Shown: one piece after another, positions 9,515 through 15,000 of the stretch
How positions within the stretch are numbered: position 1 is the first letter of the stretch
How the letters are laid out: each line of letters begins with the position of its first letter
Source of the DNA: a virus
DNA length: 42,832 bases
IMG/VR virus record: IMGVR_UViG_3300030390_001047
Span: 1-42,832 of that record
Strand: one strand, 5' to 3'
Notes under the pieces: generated by a model
What the model was told of the DNA's origin: nothing
The model's input: only the letters and a program-made list of their open reading frames with translations
Databases searched by the model: none
Translations under genes and position numbers: made by a program

Positions 9515-9833
9515 TTTTAGATATTTGTTCAATAATTTTTATTTCAGTTTCTTCATCCATATAAGCTTTCCAATAACCCTTAGGACATTCAGATGATAAT
9601 GATCTTAACTTAAATTCAAGACTACATCCACAATCTGAACAACATGGTTGTGATCCAGGTGCTAAACAGTCTTTACCATCTTTGTCAAGCAATGAACACT
9701 TAGCACATATTTGATATCTATCAGTAAAGACTGCTTCAACATGTTGTTTCTTAAATACTTTATTAGTTATACCTTCTGCAATTTTATTTATATTACCCAA
9801 TGCACCTAATAAATTTTTAATATTAATTGCCAT
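9504..9833 (-). CDS. Cysteine-rich zinc-binding protein (109 residues)
   Basis: The N-terminal half is a basic/helical segment (INIKNLLGALGNINKIAEGI). The centre has ICAKCSLLDKDGKDCLAPG followed by QPCCSDCGCSLEFKLRS and SSECPKGYW. That gives eight cysteines in CxxC-type pairs, enough for one or two zinc ribbons. It overlaps the HU-like gene by 11 bases. Such small zinc proteins occur beside virion or DNA-binding genes in Bacteroidota phages, but the function is unknown. Confidence 0.75.
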   Translation of the reverse strand: MAINIKNLLGALGNINKIAEGITNKVFKKQHVEAVFTDRYQICAKCSLLDKDGKDCLAPGSQPCCSDCGCSLEFKLRSLSSECPKGYWKAYMDEETEIKIIEQISKNEK

Positions 9834-10188
9834 GCTTTTGTTCTTTAAAATCTTTTTTAGATAGTATATTCTTTTCTATTTGTTCCATTGCCTTATCCAT
9901 TTGTACAATGTTTTTTTTAATATCCTCACTTTTAGCAAAACCATTATATGTTCTCTTAGCTATATTACCTAATAAACTTTTATTTTTCATTATAGCTTTA
10001 TTAAGTTTAGATTTTCTTATTACAAACGTACCTAGTCCATCTACTTGTATTCTAGGGTATTCTAAATTAGAAAGTTTATACCTAAGTTTATCATAATAAA
10101 AAGATATAAAATCATCTACAACAGATTGATGAACCCCCACTTCTTCAGCTATACCTTTTTTAAAAGCTTTATGTTTTTTGGGATTCAT
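9823..10188 (-). CDS. HU/IHF-like DNA-binding protein
   Basis: A 121-residue basic protein. The first helices KKHKAFKKGIAEEVGVHQSV and VVDDFISFYYDKLRYKLSNL are followed by a beta-arm segment YPRIQVDGLGTFVIRKSKL, the usual HU/IHF order (helix-helix-beta with a G-x-GTF turn). Proteins of this type are a hallmark of crAss-like phages, where they are called IHF subunits, and bend or compact DNA. The C-terminal extension (KKNILSKKDFKEQKHGN) is longer than in cellular HU. It overlaps its neighbours at both ends (20 and 11 bases), so it is co-transcribed with the late genes. Confidence 0.78.
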   Translation of the reverse strand: MNPKKHKAFKKGIAEEVGVHQSVVDDFISFYYDKLRYKLSNLEYPRIQVDGLGTFVIRKSKLNKAIMKNKSLLGNIAKRTYNGFAKSEDIKKNIVQMDKAMEQIEKNILSKKDFKEQKHGN

Positions 10189-10540
10189 TACCTAATATCT
10201 TATAATCTAATAAAACCAAACCTTTATTTTGTACATTAATGTTTGTATTAATAGAAATAGTTTTTTTATTGTTGCCATTTTTAGTAAGTAAATCTTTTTT
10301 AGCAGCTTTAGTAATAGCATTCCTAGCTGATTGAGCACTCTTAAAAATATTTTTACTTACCAGTTCCAAACAGAACTTTGTTAATTCAACTCCATCTTGT
10401 TTAGATAACTCCATTAAGAACTTTAGATCTGAATTACTAATTACTATATTATTAAAAAAACAATATGACATAATTTGGTACATTATACATCTATCTAAAC
10501 TAATCTTTAATTTAACATCTACTTTGTTTACTGTTACCAT
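10169..10540 (-). CDS. Unknown protein, possible helix-turn-helix (123 residues)
   Basis: It starts MVTVNKVDVKLKISLDRCIM, has a hydrophobic Cys/Phe-rich helix (IMYQIMSYCFFNNIVIS), then helical LMELSKQDGVELTKFC and SAQSARNAITKAAKKDL, which could be a DNA-reading helix pair. It ends in a short beta-like tail. It overlaps the HU-like gene by 20 bases and lies one base after the amidase gene. A DNA-binding regulator is possible but not demonstrable. Confidence 0.65.
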   Translation of the reverse strand: MVTVNKVDVKLKISLDRCIMYQIMSYCFFNNIVISNSDLKFLMELSKQDGVELTKFCLELVSKNIFKSAQSARNAITKAAKKDLLTKNGNNKKTISINTNINVQNKGLVLLDYKILGNESQKT

Positions 10541-10541
10541 T

Positions 10542-11474
10542 TTACAAACTCATTATCATATCTACAAGATCAGGATGTGGATAACAATCCATTTTACCTT
10601 TTCTTACATTAGTATGCGTTAATAATCCTTCTACTTTTCCATAAAATGCATTTTCTTGAAATTCAAATCCTTTTGATGGTCCATATTTTTGTATAAACTG
10701 TTTTAAACCAAGTCTTACATCTACACCATCTCTTTCACCAACCCACTTGATCCATTTCTCAGTTTCTTTAATTTGTTTTTCACTATAGTTATGCCAATAT
10801 AATTTACCTTTGAATGCAGTAGGTAATTCACATACTTGATCAGCGTGACATTTGGATCCTACATATGTTTTAAAATCATTATCTAAATAACCCATATTAC
10901 ATATTTCAATTCCAACAGAAGTACGGTTCATTTTTCCAGAACCAGTTCTACCTAAATGATAACCTTGATTTCCTTCCGGAAATGCTTGAACCATTACCCC
11001 ATCATAGTCATCATTATTATTTCTATGATTTTGTCCACCCAATACAAACTCTGTAGCTATTCTACCTCTGTCATCTCTTCCCCATTGGTCTATACATCTG
11101 TATGGATTTGCATTACCTGCAGTATGATGTAAAAAAATGTATTTATTATCTGCAATACCATTTTTACTATGTTGAACATATTGTTCCTTTGCTAAATGGT
11201 ACTTATGGATTGTTTGATCAAAATTAGTTTTAAAGTATTGACTAGATAAATCATTATCTTCATCTATAGCATCCATATGTCTAGTTCCAAAAGAAAGCAT
11301 TAATGACCAAGTCTCTGAACCAACAATACCGTCAGCTTTCAAGCCATTGCTTAATTGAAATCTTATAACATGTTTTTCTGTTAATGGTCCAAAGTCTCCG
11401 TCTGGTGTTAATCCTAATTTTTGTTGAACCTTCTGTACGTCAGGATTCTTATCACCTAATTTTAATAGTCTCAT
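10542..11474 (-). CDS. Endolysin: N-acetylmuramoyl-L-alanine amidase with peptidoglycan-binding domain
   Basis: A 310-residue enzyme. Residues 1-60 are a PG_binding_1 domain (LKLGDKNPDVQKVQQKLGL, FGPLTEKHVIRFQ, GIVGSETWSLM). The amidase_2/PGRP domain follows: YIFLHHTAG with the first zinc His near 116-117, GYHLGRTGSG, RTSVGIEICNMG, and a C-terminal LTHTNVRKGKMDCYPHPDL, which gives the second zinc His and the catalytic Lys/Asp region. It cuts the amide bond between muramic acid and L-alanine. There is no signal peptide, so a holin or other membrane partner should release it; very small membrane proteins encoded at 12182-12265 and 12791-12979 in the same run are candidates. Confidence 0.9.
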   Translation of the reverse strand: MRLLKLGDKNPDVQKVQQKLGLTPDGDFGPLTEKHVIRFQLSNGLKADGIVGSETWSLMLSFGTRHMDAIDEDNDLSSQYFKTNFDQTIHKYHLAKEQYVQHSKNGIADNKYIFLHHTAGNANPYRCIDQWGRDDRGRIATEFVLGGQNHRNNNDDYDGVMVQAFPEGNQGYHLGRTGSGKMNRTSVGIEICNMGYLDNDFKTYVGSKCHADQVCELPTAFKGKLYWHNYSEKQIKETEKWIKWVGERDGVDVRLGLKQFIQKYGPSKGFEFQENAFYGKVEGLLTHTNVRKGKMDCYPHPDLVDMIMSL

Positions 11475-11475
11475 A

Positions 11476-11787
11476 TTATTCTATGTTTGCTGCTGCAGTT
11501 TCCATTGCCTCTTTAAAAGCTTTTGCTTCTTCAGAGTTTGGATCTACCTGTCCTTCTTCTTTTGATGCTGCATATGCTTGAGCTAAATACATTTGTGCTT
11601 GCATTCTTTCAGCTCTTGACTTTTCTATGTCAGCTAATAAAGCTTCATATTCTGCTTGAACAGTTAAGTGTGGGATATTATCTTTGTAGAAAGTTGTTAT
11701 TTCTTCTCTACGTTCAGATAATTGTTCTTTAGTAAGATTTTCTTGTGTTGGATCCGTATTAGGATTCAAGTTTACAGTTTTTGCCAT
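11476..11787 (-). CDS. Coiled-coil protein next to endolysin (103 residues)
   Basis: Almost entirely helical and charged: KEQLSERREEITTFYKD, YEALLADIEKSRAERMQAQM, then an alanine-rich end (EAKAFKEAMETAAANIE). No membrane segment and no cysteine. It ends one base before the amidase start. A TATATTTG -7-like element lies 30 bases upstream of its ATG on this strand, so it may begin a late sub-operon with the amidase. Function unknown; a virion or lysis accessory protein is possible. Confidence 0.7.
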   Translation of the reverse strand: MAKTVNLNPNTDPTQENLTKEQLSERREEITTFYKDNIPHLTVQAEYEALLADIEKSRAERMQAQMYLAQAYAASKEEGQVDPNSEEAKAFKEAMETAAANIE

Positions 11788-11816
11788 TTTCTTTGGTTTT
11801 AGTTAAACAATATACA

Positions 11817-11824
11817 CAAATATA
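11817..11824 (-). promoter_or_regulatory. Candidate Bacteroidota -7 element (TATATTTG)
   Basis: Read on the minus strand, TATATTTG matches the Bacteroidota sigma -7 consensus TAnnTTTG exactly. It lies 30 bases before ATG 11787, in a gap of about 70 AT-rich bases. No clear TTG -33 element is found at the expected spacing, so the call is weak. Confidence 0.35.
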
Positions 11825-11856
11825 TATAATTAGTTTAAATAAAAAAAGTTTATGAC

Positions 11857-12189
11857 TTATAATTTATATAGTGAATACATTAAAGTAATTTCTTCACCCT
11901 CTTCCACTTTACGTAGAGTTCTTACCTTTTTACAAGTCTTGTCAGACTCATCTTCTATTAATTCACAATTAGGTTGTTCTGAATGATTTATAAATCCTCC
12001 TAGTGGAGTACGTATATAATCATGTTGAAATTCTGGATCATAAACATGCGTAATACCCATATCTATTTCTGCTGGAATATCATCTTTAGCAAAGATTCCT
12101 GCTCCATGTATACTTGAAGGTCCAATTGATAAATATTCAGGTAATGGTTTGTATTGTTTGGTTTTTTCCATAGTGTTATTATTAATCAT
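11857..12189 (-). CDS. Small SET-domain protein (putative protein lysine methyltransferase)
   Basis: A 110-residue protein that is essentially a bare SET domain. SSIHGAGIFAKDDIPA (about residues 25-40) is the SAM-binding GxG region. GGFINHSEQPNCEL (64-77) is the NHSxxPNC signature that forms the pseudoknot and active site. VEEGEEITLMY (95-105) carries the G-E-E-[IL]-T-x-x-Y motif with the catalytic Tyr. SET enzymes transfer methyl from SAM to lysine side chains. No pre-SET or post-SET cysteine cluster is present. It follows, in the same gene run, five tiny lysine-rich proteins, which are obvious potential substrates (inference). Initiation at 12171 (second Met) is possible. Confidence 0.82.
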   Translation of the reverse strand: MINNNTMEKTKQYKPLPEYLSIGPSSIHGAGIFAKDDIPAEIDMGITHVYDPEFQHDYIRTPLGGFINHSEQPNCELIEDESDKTCKKVRTLRKVEEGEEITLMYSLYKL

Positions 12190-12265
12190 CTATAGTTGGG
12201 GCATTCTTTATTTCATAGAAAAGCCATATCCATACTGCTATAAACATTATTATTGCTACTACCAT
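12182..12265 (-). CDS. 27-residue single-span membrane peptide
   Basis: ATG 12265 opens MVVAIIMFIAVWIWLFYEIK..., a hydrophobic helix of about 17 residues with a short acidic tail (PTIDD). Its start overlaps the stop of the 96-residue basic gene by 7 bases and its end overlaps the SET start by 8 bases, so it exactly fills the gap between them. Overlaps at both ends and the clean membrane helix argue that it is real. A holin-like or membrane-regulatory role is possible because the endolysin is nearby, but this is speculation. Confidence 0.6.
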   Translation of the reverse strand: MVVAIIMFIAVWIWLFYEIKNAPTIDD

Positions 12266-12549
12266 TTTACTTTATCTGCCCAGTAGGCTGCTGACATTTT
12301 ACCTTTGGCAATGTTTTTACCATGTCTAGCTTTAAAACTTTTACGTCTTGCTTTTTGTTTAGCTGATTCACCTGCTTTAGGTTTACCTGCTGTCTTTACG
12401 CCTTGTTGTCCAAACCGTATTGTCTTTACTTTATCTCCTACTTTTGCTACAACTACATGAGATTTTTTTGGATGACTGGGTGTACGCTTAGGTTTATTAT
12501 ACCCAGATACACCTGCTTTTGTTAATCTACCATCTTTTTTTGCTGCCAT
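12259..12549 (-). CDS. Small lysine-rich basic protein (96 residues)
   Basis: Very basic: it begins MAAKKDGRLTKAGVSGYNKP and includes KRTPSHPKKSHVVVAKVGDK. A conserved-looking second half runs RFGQQGVKTAGKP, SAKQKARRKSFKARHGK and AAYWADKVKW. From memory, the second half resembles a small family found in large DNA viruses and marine phages (FGQ..G, R..YLARH, YWA....W); this is unverified. It lacks membrane segments. Its ATG shares one base with the stop of the preceding 80-residue gene (TAATG). It may bind nucleic acid. Confidence 0.75.
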   Translation of the reverse strand: MAAKKDGRLTKAGVSGYNKPKRTPSHPKKSHVVVAKVGDKVKTIRFGQQGVKTAGKPKAGESAKQKARRKSFKARHGKNIAKGKMSAAYWADKVKW

Positions 12550-12791
12550 TATCTTTTCTTTCCTTTGTGCAATCCATGAGATGCGTGTTGTTTACCTTTT
12601 TTTGTAGCAGCTCTTTTCTTTTTATTTGCTGCAGCTAATTTAGCTTTACCCTTTTTAGTACTTTTTAATTTACTAATTGTTTTAGATGGAGCATAGACTT
12701 CACCAGTAACAGAACTTTTCTTTCCGCTTGGTGTTCTCCATTTTTGCTTTGTCCATTTAGTAAGACTTTTTTGTTGTTTAGTTTTTGCCAT
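12549..12791 (-). CDS. DUF5872-like small lysine-rich protein (80 residues)
   Basis: About a third of the residues are Lys or Arg. The core LTKWTKQKWRTPSGKKSS, TGEVYAPSKTISKLKS and KKRAATKKGKQHASHG matches what I remember as DUF5872, a small family in giant DNA viruses and marine phages. The C-terminal half (KLAAANKKKRAATKKGK) looks like a histone H1 tail. It starts with a TAATG junction to the upstream lipoprotein gene. DNA or RNA condensation is a reasonable guess; no catalytic motif is seen. Confidence 0.75.
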   Translation of the reverse strand: MAKTKQQKSLTKWTKQKWRTPSGKKSSVTGEVYAPSKTISKLKSTKKGKAKLAAANKKKRAATKKGKQHASHGLHKGKKR

Positions 12792-12979
12792 TATCTTTTA
12801 ACAAATATATGTATTGAATAAATAATTAACCCTGATAAAAGCAATGTCATTAATGGATTTTTTTCACTACTCACTACTTCCTTTTTTGGCTCATCCTTTT
12901 TCTTTGCAGAAAGTTTTGATGAACCACAAGCAAATAATAGTAAAAACCATAACAATATCAAAATTATTTTTTTACTCAT
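12791..12979 (-). CDS. Lipoprotein with C-terminal membrane helix (u-spanin-like, 62 residues)
   Basis: MSKKIILILLWFLLLFACGSS is a classical lipoprotein signal peptide with the lipobox LFAC (Cys18), followed by Bacteroidota-style GSS. A lysine-rich hydrophilic linker (SAKKKDEPKKEVVSS) precedes a second hydrophobic segment (LMTLLLSGLIIYSIHIFVKR) with a basic end. Outer-membrane lipid anchor plus inner-membrane helix is the layout of unimolecular spanins such as T1 gp11, which fuse the two membranes at lysis. The linker, about 26 residues, is much shorter than in T1, so full span is doubtful. One-base TAATG junctions join it to both neighbours. Confidence 0.65.
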   Translation of the reverse strand: MSKKIILILLWFLLLFACGSSKLSAKKKDEPKKEVVSSEKNPLMTLLLSGLIIYSIHIFVKR

Positions 12980-13095
12980 TATCTTGTCTTTTTACGTACA
13001 CAATTGTTTACCATTTTATTTCCCTTTTTTTTCATACCCTTTTTAGTATAACCAGCCCAACAAGCTGTTTTCTTTTTAGATCTTTTAAGAGCCAT
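12979..13095 (-). CDS. 38-residue lysine/arginine-rich peptide
   Basis: Starts MALKRSKKKTACWAGYTKKG and ends NKMVNNCVRKKTR. Nearly half of the residues are Lys or Arg, with two cysteines that could bind metal or form a disulfide. Start and stop are tied to the neighbours by TAATG one-base overlaps, which supports it as a real gene although it is very short. It is part of the run of basic micro-proteins. Confidence 0.65.
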   Translation of the reverse strand: MALKRSKKKTACWAGYTKKGMKKKGNKMVNNCVRKKTR

Positions 13096-13289
13096 TATTT
13101 TTTTGTTTTATATCCGCCTCCGTTTGCTTTGTATCTTTTAGCTAACATCTGAGCTTTACGAGCAGACCATTGTCCAGCTCCTCCGCCTTTACTTCCTGCC
13201 TTGATTGAATTAAATAATCTTTTACGCATTCCAGGCTTAGTATAGTTACCAGAACTATTTACTGTACTTTTCTTTTTCTTTGCTGGCAT
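13095..13289 (-). CDS. 64-residue basic Gly/Lys-rich protein
   Basis: Begins MPAKKKKSTVNSSGNYTKPG, then MRKRLFNSIKAGSKGGGAG and QWSARKAQMLAKRYKANGGG. I recall similar sequences in marine phages and in uncultured viral contigs, but no function. The helix SARKAQMLAKRYKA could contact nucleic acid. One-base TAATG junctions occur at both ends. Confidence 0.7.
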   Translation of the reverse strand: MPAKKKKSTVNSSGNYTKPGMRKRLFNSIKAGSKGGGAGQWSARKAQMLAKRYKANGGGYKTKK

Positions 13290-13456
13290 TATTTCTTTGC
13301 TTTAAGTTTAGCTGTTTTAGATAAGTCTTTAAAATGAACTAAAAGTTTACTAGTCTTGGTATGTGTCTTACCAGTGTGTAATTTACCATTAGACATTTTG
13401 TGACTAACACCTTTCCATTCAGTTCCGTTTTTTAAATAATGTTTTACGCCTTTCAT
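13289..13456 (-). CDS. 55-residue basic protein
   Basis: ATG 13456 opens MKGVKHYLKNGTEWKGVSHK, which continues MSNGKLHTGKTHTKTSKLLV and ends DLSKTAKLKAKK. The first part looks like a small beta-sheet. It is lysine-rich like its neighbours and ends with a one-base overlap on the next ATG. Six bases separate it from the 108-residue gene before it. Confidence 0.65.
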   Translation of the reverse strand: MKGVKHYLKNGTEWKGVSHKMSNGKLHTGKTHTKTSKLLVHFKDLSKTAKLKAKK

Positions 13457-13462
13457 TTTTTT

Positions 13463-13789
13463 TTAATTATCGTTATTAATTGTATCTGGATACGTTTCGT
13501 TCATTATACTTTTTATCTTAGCACATCTTTCATACGCTTCAACATCTACATAATGAAATATCATATTCTCTAATTGTTCTTTTGTTGGCCCATCATCTGG
13601 GTCGTATGCCATTACGGCCTCATGACCAATATCAAACTTTGCTGCTATTAGTTCTGTGAATGTAACCTGTCCCGTTAATACTAAATATGAATTATCAAAA
13701 GCAGTGTCTAATAATATCTGATCTAACTGCATTTGTTCCATCTCAGTTAAACCATTTTCTTTATCAGATTCACCATCCCAATGTGACAT
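13463..13789 (-). CDS. Acidic protein, first gene of the minus block (108 residues)
   Basis: Strongly acidic, in contrast with the basic genes that follow: it starts MSHWDGESDKENGLTEMEQM and carries MAYDPDDGPTKEQLENM and YVDVEAYERCAKIKSIM. The C-terminal part, with its spaced Tyr/Glu helix, resembles UVR-like two-helix domains. It is the promoter-proximal gene of the leftward block, so it is probably made early in that transcript. Function unknown. Confidence 0.65.
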   Translation of the reverse strand: MSHWDGESDKENGLTEMEQMQLDQILLDTAFDNSYLVLTGQVTFTELIAAKFDIGHEAVMAYDPDDGPTKEQLENMIFHYVDVEAYERCAKIKSIMNETYPDTINNDN

Positions 13790-14030
13790 ATTACTTATTT
13801 TTTGATTAGTTACAATCCATCTATAAGAACAATATACTAAATTTTAAATTTGCAAAAAAATAAATTTGAACTAACATGCCCCCTAACTGATTAAAAAAAA
13901 TTCAACCCCCCACCCAAAAGTTATGTATTTGGCGTGCTTGAGATGTTCTACCAATTTGCTCCCCAACTAAATTCCGTGGTTGGGTTACCCCCCGTAATAG
14001 TTCCACAAAAATTAATTTAATTCTAATATT
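13790..14030. promoter_or_regulatory. Divergent intergenic region between the two transcription blocks
   Basis: These 241 bases separate leftward and rightward genes, so promoters for both blocks should lie here. Two perfect TAAATTTG boxes (13845-13852, 13861-13868) match the -7 consensus TAnnTTTG on the plus strand, though no -33 TTG lies at the usual distance. The rest holds C-tracts (CCCCC near 13880, CCCCCC and CCC near 13908-13917, CCCC at 13961, CCCCCC near 13988), which are exceptional in this AT-rich DNA. A CCCAAC/GTTGGG hairpin lies at 13962-13984. Confidence 0.5.
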
Positions 14031-14360
14031 ATGGCTTATTTACACAAGATCAACAAGGGTACACGTGCTGACGGCACTACGTACAAAACAATCATTGTTT
14101 CTGACCAACCAGTTGGAGCTACTCCTATCACAATAGGTAGTCAGACAGTCAACATGGGTAATGGTGCTAATGCTCGTTATGGCATATACAGCCCAAAAAC
14201 TGACAATGGTGCACCTATGAATGCGGACAACCCATTCTGGGCAACCTTTGAGCAAGAGCACAAACCCGGAGATGAAATACCGGCTCTTGTTGTTGGTGAT
14301 ACTAACTTCACATTCAGTGACGGAACTATCAGTGACAATCTGTTCTACTGCAAGGCGTAA
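14031..14360 (+). CDS. Unknown protein, first gene of the plus block (109 residues)
   Basis: It starts MAYLHKINKGTRADGTTYKT and has beta-type sequence such as TIIVSDQPVGATPITIG, then FWATFEQEHKPGDEIPALVV and a polar end. Codon use is visibly richer in G and C than the neighbouring genes (for example GGC, GCC, CCC and ACC codons). It has its own strong terminator 11 bases downstream, so it is probably a separately transcribed, highly expressed early gene. An OB-fold-like or single-stranded-DNA-binding role is imaginable from the beta-rich pattern, but no family was recognised. Confidence 0.75.
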   Translation: MAYLHKINKGTRADGTTYKTIIVSDQPVGATPITIGSQTVNMGNGANARYGIYSPKTDNGAPMNADNPFWATFEQEHKPGDEIPALVVGDTNFTFSDGTISDNLFYCKA

Positions 14361-14371
14361 GCTTTGTGGTC

Positions 14372-14398
14372 AAGCCGTGTGTAACAGCACGGCTTTTT
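14372..14398 (+). terminator. Rho-independent terminator
   Basis: A perfect 8-bp stem AAGCCGTG/CACGGCTT with an 8-base loop runs into TTTTT. It lies 11 bases after the stop of the 109-residue gene. Confidence 0.85.
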
Positions 14399-14433
14399 AA
14401 TATTGCAAATAACCACAAACACTATACATTATG
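14399..14433 (+). repeat. Repeated gene leader, copy 1
   Basis: AATATTGCAA, AACCACAAA, ACTA and a terminal ATTATGT occur here and again at 15001-15037 in the same order and nearly the same spacing, in both cases ending at the ATG of a gene. The shared leader suggests a common promoter, operator or translation element. It includes the ACCACAAA octamer discussed under the non-coding region. Confidence 0.6.
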
Positions 14434-14619
14434 TCTGAAATAAGAAATGGAAATATAAATAATGCTAAATCTTTATCTAGTATAGATAAATTGAATTGTG
14501 ATGTTTGTATATATTATACTCAAGGTGAACTTCATTTATATTATGACACTAATGAAGAACAAGTAATACAACTTAATGATTTGCAAAAGAAGAAATTAAT
14601 AGAAGTTCTTAGTAACTAA
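14431..14619 (+). CDS. Unknown 62-residue protein
   Basis: Starts MSEIRNGNINNAKSLSSIDK, then LNCDVCIYYTQGELHLYYDT and ends in a Leu/Lys helix (VIQLNDLQKKKLIEVLSN). It is a probable small alpha/beta protein with a CxxC pair. The start is the last codon of leader repeat copy 1. It is followed by the large non-coding region. Confidence 0.65.
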   Translation: MSEIRNGNINNAKSLSSIDKLNCDVCIYYTQGELHLYYDTNEEQVIQLNDLQKKKLIEVLSN

Positions 14620-14652
14620 TTTAACACAGAGGGATAAACATTAAATTGGATA

Positions 14653-14690
14653 ACACGCTGAGTGTAGTATGCAACTGCACTGGAGCGTGT
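14653..14690 (+). other. Strong bipartite hairpin
   Basis: ACACGCT pairs with AGCGTGT (7 bp). After a small G/GG internal loop, AGTGTAG pairs with CTGCACT (7 bp, one G-T wobble), closing a 7-base loop TATGCAA. No T-tract follows directly, so it is not a standard terminator. It may be an RNA element or an origin hairpin. Confidence 0.7.
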
Positions 14691-14840
14691 GACCTCTTTC
14701 CTGTAAGCGTTACTATACTTTCCCAGCTCTTTGCTCTCTTTCTTTCCCTCCTTTTGCTCCCTAACTATAGTTTGTGGTCATTAGTGCATATAAAAAAGAA
14801 ATTAGTGCACCAATGTGTGTGTCATTGTGAATATGACCTC

Positions 14841-14870
14841 ACATTACCACATATTACCACTCTTTACCAC
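14841..14870 (+). repeat. Three 10-bp tandem iterons (consensus nnWTTACCAC)
   Basis: The three units ACATTACCAC, ATATTACCAC and TCTTTACCAC follow each other without a gap at exact 10-bp period, about one helical turn, so a protein would bind one face of the DNA. AT-rich DNA follows immediately. Confidence 0.7.
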
Positions 14871-15000
14871 ACAATAATAATTATTGCTACTAAAGATATA
14901 AATATAGCTAACAACAATACAAGTGTAGCTATTACACACAACAATACAATAAGAGTAATCTAAGTCTCTTCCTCTATAGGATAAGAGGCATAGTACCCGC

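Noticed and set aside
12844-13152. Plus-strand frame of 102 residues opposite the basic gene run
   Set aside because: It is a shadow of well-ordered minus-strand genes; its Phe/Leu/Ser-rich translation is typical of the reverse of lysine-rich AT-rich coding DNA.
13790-14030. G-quadruplex on the minus strand as a firm call
   Set aside because: The G-runs are separated by long loops (over 30 bases); only the GGG-T-GGGGGG part is compact. Kept as a weak observation only.
14646-14963. A 105-residue plus-strand frame starting at TTG
   Set aside because: It would cover a hairpin, a pyrimidine tract and iterons, starts on TTG where all neighbours use ATG, and its amino-acid makeup (Leu/Ser/Cys then Thr/Asn runs) does not look like a protein. 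I treat the region as non-coding.
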